Shown here one piece after another: positions 1-4,088 of a stretch of DNA of 5,605 bases (positions within the stretch are counted from its first letter, which is position 1; every line of letters begins with the position of its first letter). Under the pieces are notes generated by a model. That model was not told where the DNA came from, did not search any database, and saw nothing but the letters and a program-made list of their open reading frames with translations. Position numbers and translations under genes: made by a program. This DNA comes from Actinomycetes bacterium (GTDB taxonomy: Bacteria > Actinomycetota > Coriobacteriia > Anaerosomatales > JAJZPX01), in assembly GCA_021811025.1 (NCBI GenBank), contig JAJZPX010000144.1:1-5605 (forward strand), given 5' to 3'.

Positions 1-1
1 G

Positions 2-655
2 TACCACGGCAAGAACCAGGTGGTCCGCTTCGACGCGGAGGTCGTCGAGGCTCTCGACGCGGAGGAGAGGATCCGGCGCGTCGAGGAGCGCTCGCACGTC
101 GCCACCGTTCGCGCGCTGGCGGCGGCGGTGGACGCGCGCGACCCGCTCACGCGCGGGCATTCGCGCAACGTCGCGCGCCTCGCGGTCTCGTTCGCGACCG
201 CCCTCGCGCTCGACGCCGAGAAGGTCAAGCTGCTCGAAGTCGCCGCGATCCTGCACGACATAGGCAAGATCGGGATATCCGACCACGTGCTGAAGAAGAA
301 GGGGCCGCTGACGGACGACGAGAGGGCCCACATCGAAGAGCATCCGCGCCTCGGGCAGCGCATACTCTCGTCGACCAACATCCCAGAGATACTCCCGTGG
401 GCGCTGTCGCACCACGAGCGGTGGGACGGCACCGGCTACCCGCAGGGCCTGGCGGGCGAGGACATACCGTTCGAGGCGCGGATCCTGGCGCTGTGCGACG
501 CGTTCGACTCGATGACGTCGGAGCGCCCGTACCACCACGCGATGACGGCGACCGAGGCGCTGCAGGAGATATACTTCTGCGCGGGCACTCAGTTCGACCC
601 GTCCCTGGCCGACAGGTTCATCGCGGTGATGAAGGGCGCCGAGGCGGCGGGCTAG
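2..655 (+). CDS. HD-GYP cyclic-di-GMP phosphodiesterase, C-terminal part (5' end outside window)
   Basis: This is the C-terminal 217 residues of a signalling protein whose HD-GYP domain should hydrolyse the second messenger cyclic-di-GMP in the cytoplasm. Counting from the valine encoded at 20-22, the metal-binding HD pair is H79-D80 in LHDIGKIGI. A further metal-ligand histidine is H108 in EEHPRLG. The diagnostic HHExxDGxGYP motif is intact at 131-141, so the enzyme looks active. A GHS motif (46-48) and DAFDSM (160-165) also fit the family. The frame is open to the left edge, and the GTG at 20 has no ribosome binding site, so it is not taken as the start. The residues before it, YHGKNQVVRF, resemble the end of a GGDEF domain, followed by a helical linker (about residues 10-30). 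I infer a GGDEF-HD-GYP fusion. The stop TAG overlaps the stop of the convergent SPFH gene. Isoleucine is coded by ATA in 6 of 13 cases, unusual for such GC-rich DNA. Confidence 0.93.
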   Translation, partial: YHGKNQVVRFDAEVVEALDAEERIRRVEERSHVATVRALAAAVDARDPLTRGHSRNVARLAVSFATALALDAEKVKLLEVAAILHDIGKIGISDHVLKKKGPLTDDERAHIEEHPRLGQRILSSTNIPEILPWALSHHERWDGTGYPQGLAGEDIPFEARILALCDAFDSMTSERPYHHAMTATEALQEIYFCAGTQFDPSLADRFIAVMKGAEAAG

Positions 656-670
656 GACGCGCCCGCGGGC
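647..670. repeat. GC-rich inverted repeat at the convergent stop codons
   Basis: GCGGGC (647-652) and GCCCGC (661-666) form a 6-bp stem around an 8-base loop that holds the plus-strand stop codon. A second, overlapping option is the perfect 10-base palindrome GCCCGCGGGC at 661-670. No T-tract follows on either strand, so it is not a canonical intrinsic terminator. It could still act as a 3'-end structure for the two converging transcripts. GC-rich coding DNA throws up such repeats often, so a functional role is only inferred. Confidence 0.35.
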
Positions 671-2838
671 CCCTCCGGCTTCGCGGCGGGCTGCTCGGCG
701 GCCTGCTTGGCTTCCTGAGCCGCGGCCCGCACCTCCGCGCGCATCTCGCGCACCTGCTTCAGCCTCTCCGCGTCCACCGGCGCCTTCGCGGTGACTATTG
801 GCGAGCCGAGCTTCTCGGCCGTGAGCAGCGCCATCAGCAGCCCGAACGCGTTCGTCCCGGCGGCCGACTGCCCGTCGCCGTGGCCGTCGCCCATGCTCAC
901 GACGGTCTGCGGGACGATCGGCACCTTCGACGTCTCGATGGCCTGCGCTATCTTCGTCATGACGTCCTGCGCGAGCTGCAGCTGCGGGCCTCCGTACGCG
1001 CTGACCTGCTCCTCGATGGCGATCGCCTTGCCGATGCCGACGCGCGCCTCGCGGTCGGCGTCCGCCTCGGCGAGCGCTTTGACCCGCTCCGCCTCGGCCC
1101 TGCCCATGACCTTGACCTTCTCCGCGTCGGCCGCGGCGATTCGCTTGACGCGCTCCGCGTCGCCCTCGGCCAGCGTCTTGACCTTCTCGGCGTCCGCTCG
1201 AGCGAGCGTCTTGACGCGCTCGGCGTCCTGCACCGCGCGCTGGAGCTCGGCGCGCGCCTGGTTCTCCTGCACCTGGATGTTGATCTGGCTCTGCGTGAGC
1301 GCCGTCTGCGCCTCGGCGGTGGCCATGGCCTCCTTCAGCTCGCGCTCCTTGTCCGCCGCCACCTTCTGCTTCTCGAACGTCTCGAGCTTCTCGAAGGCGA
1401 TCTGGCGGTCGCGCAGCTGCGCGAGGATCGCCTCGATCCTGTCGTCCTCAGAGGGCGAGCGCGGCGTGCCGATGAGCACCTCCTCCAGCTCGAGGTTGTA
1501 CCGGGCGAACCGCTCCTTCATGTCCGTCGACGCGGTCGCCTGGATCTCGTTGCGCTGCTGCAGCAGCTCGATGAGCGTCTTCGTCTGGCCGATGTTCTTG
1601 AAGTAGCTCGCCACCATCGGGTCGAGCGTCTGGTTGACGAGCATCTTTATGTCGCCGAATCGCTGGATGACCAGGGGCGCCTTCTTGTAGTCGATGTGGA
1701 TGACGACGGACAGCGGCAGCGAGGGCTCGAACGCGTCCTTCGTGATCAGGTCGATCTCGGCGAGGTTCTCGTCGTAGGCGTGGGAGCCGGTCTCGCCGGC
1801 GATCCACTTCAGGATGATGTTCGTGGTCGGGACCTGGATGACCGTGCCGGCGTACGTGTTGAACGCGTACTTGCCCGGCATGAGCGGCTCGTTCCACACG
1901 CCGCGGTACCCGGGCGCGACGAGCTCGCCGTGGCGGTACTCCTCACCCGAGGTGTCCTTGCCCTTGCCGCCGATGTAGCTCACCACGACGCCGGCGTACC
2001 CGACGGGGATGACCGTCTTGTTGATGAGCTCGACCGTGGCGAACAGGCGGTTGATGAAGTAGGTGCCCTCGGTGAGCACCTGGTACTGCCGCCCTCGGAA
2101 CCCGCCCGCCGCGAGGAAGCGCTCCGGGCCCTGGAAGTTGTTGTGGTAGGCGGGGTCGTCCGGCTTGTCTCCGACGGCGGGCGCGATGATGTCGCCCATC
2201 GGCAGCGACGGGCCGTCGTGCACGGTCACGATGCCGACCTTGTCGTCGGCGCCCTTGATGACCACCGGCTCGAACCCGCCGACGGCCGCGAGGTGCTGCG
2301 CCATCGACTGGATGGTCCCGTCCTCCTGCCGGTTGCCCATCGGCATGTAGTAGACGGCGGTGTCGGTGATGATGATGAACTGCGCGAGGTTGAAGGCGTA
2401 GGTCCCTTCGCGGAGGATCGCGCGCTGCGGCCCGCGCTGCCCGGCGTTGCCGAGGAACGCCCGGACGTCCTGGAAGTACTTGCAGTCCACGACTCCGCCG
2501 AGGGTCTGCATCGGCGGCAGCGGCTCGCCGTCGCGCGCGAAGACGTAGCCGATCTTGCCCTGCGGGATGGTGACGAGCGGCATCACGCGGACGCGGTACA
2601 TGAACGGCGTGCGGAAGTGGATGCCGCCGCGCAGGACATCCGGCTGGTAGCCGGCCTGCCCGCCCGTGGCGATGATGGAGTCCTTCAGCGACCCCTTCGG
2701 CGACCACCACTTCTCGACGATCCCGACCTGGTCGCTGCGTATGACTCGCACTCCGATGGCCTTATAGACGAACACGAGACCCAGCAGCGCGATCGCAGCC
2801 CACACGACGTTGGTGACGAACGGACCCATGTCAGGCAC
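652..2838 (-). CDS. Flotillin-like SPFH/band 7 membrane scaffold protein
   Basis: This 728-residue protein belongs to the flotillin/SPFH (band 7) superfamily, whose members oligomerise at the inner face of the membrane and organise membrane domains. One hydrophobic segment near the N-terminus (about 7-28) is a likely membrane anchor. Residues about 36-337 contain three to four diverged copies of a unit with a G-x-x-G-x-V strand and an RGxQxxxLxEGTYxxN-like motif. The SPFH core follows (about 276-490; for example YKKAPLVIQRFGDIKMLV at 384-401). A charged coiled coil comes next (about 465-605), including five contiguous 11-residue repeats at 539-593. The tail has a hydrophobic patch (NAFGLLMALL, 663-672), a short helix (about 688-714) and a P/A-rich end. 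I chose the GTG at 2838 because GGAGGA lies 7 bases upstream of it; the in-frame ATG three codons later is too far away. The length and the repeated N-terminal half match the long bacterial flotillin-family proteins I know. The cargo or partner cannot be told from the sequence, and no NfeD-type partner gene is adjacent. Confidence 0.93.
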   Translation of the reverse strand: MPDMGPFVTNVVWAAIALLGLVFVYKAIGVRVIRSDQVGIVEKWWSPKGSLKDSIIATGGQAGYQPDVLRGGIHFRTPFMYRVRVMPLVTIPQGKIGYVFARDGEPLPPMQTLGGVVDCKYFQDVRAFLGNAGQRGPQRAILREGTYAFNLAQFIIITDTAVYYMPMGNRQEDGTIQSMAQHLAAVGGFEPVVIKGADDKVGIVTVHDGPSLPMGDIIAPAVGDKPDDPAYHNNFQGPERFLAAGGFRGRQYQVLTEGTYFINRLFATVELINKTVIPVGYAGVVVSYIGGKGKDTSGEEYRHGELVAPGYRGVWNEPLMPGKYAFNTYAGTVIQVPTTNIILKWIAGETGSHAYDENLAEIDLITKDAFEPSLPLSVVIHIDYKKAPLVIQRFGDIKMLVNQTLDPMVASYFKNIGQTKTLIELLQQRNEIQATASTDMKERFARYNLELEEVLIGTPRSPSEDDRIEAILAQLRDRQIAFEKLETFEKQKVAADKERELKEAMATAEAQTALTQSQINIQVQENQARAELQRAVQDAERVKTLARADAEKVKTLAEGDAERVKRIAAADAEKVKVMGRAEAERVKALAEADADREARVGIGKAIAIEEQVSAYGGPQLQLAQDVMTKIAQAIETSKVPIVPQTVVSMGDGHGDGQSAAGTNAFGLLMALLTAEKLGSPIVTAKAPVDAERLKQVREMRAEVRAAAQEAKQAAEQPAAKPEGPAGAS
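1060..1224 (-). repeat. Five tandem 33-bp units encoding 11-residue coiled-coil repeats
   Basis: Five contiguous in-frame 33-bp units encode residues 539-593 of the SPFH protein. Each reads A-E-(R/K)-V-K-x-(L/I/M)-(A/G)-x-x-(D/E): AERVKTLARAD, AEKVKTLAEGD, AERVKRIAAAD, AEKVKVMGRAE, AERVKALAEAD. A sixth, degraded copy (ADREARVGIGK) follows. The 11-residue period is typical of hendecad coiled coils, which form right-handed or nearly straight bundles. DNA copies differ mainly at synonymous sites, so the array looks old and selected at protein level. It is a coding repeat, not a CRISPR or intergenic array. Confidence 0.9.
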
Positions 2839-2845
2839 GGTGCTC

Positions 2846-2852
2846 TCCTCCC
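2846..2852 (-). promoter_or_regulatory. Ribosome binding site deciding the SPFH start codon
   Basis: Read on the minus strand this is GGGAGGA, a near-perfect Shine-Dalgarno site. It ends 7 bases before a GTG (2838-2836) and 16 bases before the in-frame ATG (2829-2827). The spacing favours the GTG, giving an N-terminus of M-P-D-M-G-P-F-V. Confidence 0.75.
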
Positions 2853-2884
2853 GTATGCGCACCACCCGAGCGTAATGCGCGGGA

Positions 2885-2910
2885 AGCCTCGGGTACAAGG
2901 TACTTCGGCT
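2885..2910. repeat. Imperfect dyad in the divergent promoter region
   Basis: The inner part is GTAC-AAG-GTAC (2893-2903) and the outer arms are AGCC (2885-2888) and GGCT (2907-2910), slightly off-register by one base. It lies 47 bases upstream of the SPFH start and covers the only candidate -35-like hexamer for that gene. It could be an operator for a dimeric regulator or a hairpin in a 5' leader. No particular regulator family is recognised, and chance is possible. Confidence 0.25.
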
Positions 2911-2988
2911 GGGCGGGGCGGCTGCGCGAGGGCCGCCGGTCGTGGCAGGATATGCGAGACGGACAAACTGGAGAGCAGGAGAGCGCCA

Positions 2989-3471
2989 ATGGCACAGCAC
3001 ACGTCGGACGTGGTCGTGAAGGGCGACGAGGTCGCCGTCATCGAGACCGGCAAGGGCACGATCGAGTTCACGTTCTTCCCCCACGACGCGCCGAACACGG
3101 TCGCCACGTTCATCGAGCGGGCACGCGAGGGGTTCTACGACGGGACGAAGTTCCATCGCGTCGAGCCCGGCTTCGTGATCCAGGGTGGAGACCCGCTCTC
3201 CAAGGCCGACGACCCGCGCGTCGGGACGGGCGGTCCCGGCTACACGCTGAAGGCGGAGTTCAACGCCCGGCCTCACCTCGACGGGACGGTCGCGATGGCG
3301 CGGGCTGCGGATCCCGACTCCGCGGGCAGCCAGTTCTACATCTGCCTGGGCCCCCAGTCGTTCCTCGACGGCAACTACACCGTCTTCGGCCAGGTCACTT
3401 CCGGGCTCGACGTCGTGCACCGGATCGAGCGCGGCGACATGATGCGCAGCGTGTCGATCAGGGAAGCCTGA
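2989..3471 (+). CDS. Cyclophilin-type peptidyl-prolyl cis-trans isomerase
   Basis: A 160-residue single-domain cyclophilin that catalyses cis-trans isomerisation of peptide bonds before proline and so assists protein folding. The signature runs from F55 (FHRVEPGFVIQGGDP, 55-69), giving catalytic R57 plus F62 and Q65. MARAA (103-107), GSQFYIC (113-119) and FLDGNYTVFG (125-134) complete the active site, with Q115 in the usual place. Relative to human cyclophilin A, the tryptophan that contacts cyclosporin is F125 and the active-site histidine is Y130. Such changes are common in bacterial cyclophilins and usually mean weak cyclosporin binding. There is no signal peptide, lipid box or membrane segment, so it should be cytoplasmic, like the PpiB type. 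ATG at 2989 is chosen because AGGAG lies 7 bases upstream and homology begins just after it; the same frame is open far upstream only because GC-rich DNA lacks stops. Its last 14 bases overlap the convergent YceI gene. Confidence 0.95.
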   Translation: MAQHTSDVVVKGDEVAVIETGKGTIEFTFFPHDAPNTVATFIERAREGFYDGTKFHRVEPGFVIQGGDPLSKADDPRVGTGGPGYTLKAEFNARPHLDGTVAMARAADPDSAGSQFYICLGPQSFLDGNYTVFGQVTSGLDVVHRIERGDMMRSVSIREA

Positions 3472-3483
3472 CGGCGGCCGCCG
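3458..3483. repeat. Two adjacent inverted repeats at the cyclophilin/YceI convergent overlap
   Basis: The 14-bp overlap of the two genes is itself a perfect hairpin, TCAGG-GAAG-CCTGA (3458-3471), whose outer three bases on each side are the two TGA stop codons. It is followed directly by a perfect 12-base palindrome, CGGCGGCCGCCG (3472-3483). Together they could form a bidirectional 3'-end structure for the converging transcripts. No T-tract is present on either side, so intrinsic termination of the classical type is not supported. Confidence 0.45.
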
Positions 3484-4024
3484 GCTCGGGTCGCCCGACG
3501 CGCACGGCCTCCACCTCGATGTCGATCTCGACGGTGTTGCCGACCAGCACGTTGCCGGCGTCGAGCGCGGCGTTCCAGACGAGCCCGAAGTCCCTGCGAT
3601 CCAGCGTCGCCGTGGCCTCGAAGCCGACGCGTTCGCCGTCCCACGGGTCGCGCACGCGTCCTCCATACGTCGTGTCCAGGACGATCTCCCGGGTGACGCC
3701 GTGCATCGTGAGCTCTCCCACGACGGCGAGGTGCCTGTCGCCGAGCACGTCGACGTGCGCGCTCGTGAAGCACATCTCCGGGAAGCGCTCGGTGTCGAAG
3801 AAATCGGGGGAGCGGAGGTGTGCGTCGCGATCCCGCTCGTTCGTGTTCACGCTCGCGGTCTCGACGCACGCCTCCACCGAGGACTTGCCGAGATCCTCGT
3901 CATCGAGAAGCAGCGAGCCGCGGAACCGGGTGAACATGCCGCGCACCCTGCTCACGACGAGATGCTGCACGAGGAACTCGACAACCGAGTGGGCGGGGTC
4001 GATCTCGAAACGCTCGAGCGGCAT
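3458..4024 (-). CDS. YceI-family protein (lipocalin-like fold), cytoplasmic form
   Basis: A 188-residue protein of the YceI family, beta-barrels with a lipocalin-like fold that in characterised members bind long isoprenoid or lipid-like molecules. The family pattern is complete: FEIDPAHSVVEFLVQH (6-21), GMFTRFRG (29-36), the RDAHLRSPDFFD block (66-77), FPEMCFTSA (81-89), VVGELTMHGVTREIVLD (101-117), and the closing strands around LDRRDFGLVW (141-150) and NTVEIDIEVEA (163-173). The protein starts directly with the barrel and lacks the signal peptide of periplasmic YceI, so it probably works in the cytoplasm. The ATG at 4024 is supported by AGGAG 5 bases upstream. It lies 59 bases after the glycosyltransferase coding region start of the gap on the same strand and is probably its operon partner. 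The ligand and pathway cannot be read from the sequence; a link to polyprenyl-lipid-dependent glycosylation would be speculation. Its 3' end overlaps the cyclophilin gene by 14 bp. Confidence 0.93.
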   Translation of the reverse strand: MPLERFEIDPAHSVVEFLVQHLVVSRVRGMFTRFRGSLLLDDEDLGKSSVEACVETASVNTNERDRDAHLRSPDFFDTERFPEMCFTSAHVDVLGDRHLAVVGELTMHGVTREIVLDTTYGGRVRDPWDGERVGFEATATLDRRDFGLVWNAALDAGNVLVGNTVEIDIEVEAVRVGRPEPAAAVRLP

Positions 4025-4029
4025 GGCCT

Positions 4030-4088
4030 CTCCTGACGCCGGGCGGTCGCCCCGTTCCTACCCGAAGACGGGAAGGCGGCGCGTCAGG
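4030..4088 (-). promoter_or_regulatory. Possible RNA structure linking glycosyltransferase stop and YceI ribosome binding site
   Basis: The gap between these same-strand genes is bounded by a perfect 8-bp inverted repeat: CCTGACGC at 4032-4039 and GCGTCAGG at 4081-4088. Inside it lie two small hairpins, 4041-4052 (GGGC/GCCC, loop of 4) and 4061-4072 (CCCG/CGGG, loop of 4). In the minus-strand mRNA the 5' arm contains the glycosyltransferase stop UGA, and the 3' arm contains the first three bases of the YceI Shine-Dalgarno AGGAG. A ribosome ending the upstream gene would open the outer stem and free the site. This fits translational coupling but is inferred from sequence alone. No T-tract follows, so it does not look like a terminator. 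Confidence 0.4.

Larger units (their letters stand above)
2839..2988. promoter_or_regulatory. Divergent intergenic region between the SPFH and cyclophilin genes
   Basis: These 150 bases separate two divergently transcribed genes, so both promoters, or parts of them, should lie here. I see no good match to a -35/-10 pair. The best on the minus strand is TTGTAC at about 2899-2894 followed 17 bases later by TTACGC, which is weak. On the plus strand there is only a TATGCG-like hexamer near 2951. The Shine-Dalgarno sites of both genes sit at the two ends: GGGAGGA for the SPFH gene, and AGGAG at 2977-2981 for the cyclophilin, 7 bases before its ATG. No small gene is evident. Confidence 0.45.

Noticed and set aside
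20..22. GTG at 20 as the true start of the HD-GYP gene
   Set aside because: No ribosome binding site precedes it, and the upstream residues in frame look like the end of another domain.
1060..1224. Tandem 33-bp repeats as a CRISPR-like or regulatory array
   Set aside because: Units are contiguous with no spacers, stay in frame, differ mainly at synonymous sites and encode a regular coiled coil.
791..1606. Serine-rich plus-strand frame opposite the SPFH coiled coil
   Set aside because: The S/A/C-rich translation is the complement of the E/A/K/R repeats. There is no ribosome binding site or recognisable domain.
2..2838. A cyclic-di-GMP/flotillin signalling unit formed by the HD-GYP and SPFH genes
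   Set aside because: The genes converge rather than share a promoter, and nothing in the SPFH protein, such as a PilZ-type motif, points to cyclic-di-GMP binding.
397..2988. Very long plus-strand reading frame (about 860 codons) upstream of and in frame with the cyclophilin
   Set aside because: It lies antisense to the SPFH gene, its translation is an R/G/D/L-rich low-complexity shadow with no family resemblance, and the cyclophilin has its own ATG and ribosome binding site at 2989.
2839..3666. Upstream extension of the SPFH reading frame on the minus strand
   Set aside because: It runs antisense through the whole cyclophilin gene and into YceI, while a strong Shine-Dalgarno marks the GTG at 2838. 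The lack of stops reflects high GC.
4041..4072. Intrinsic terminator between the glycosyltransferase and YceI genes
   Set aside because: The hairpins have only 4-bp stems and no T-tract follows in the direction of transcription.
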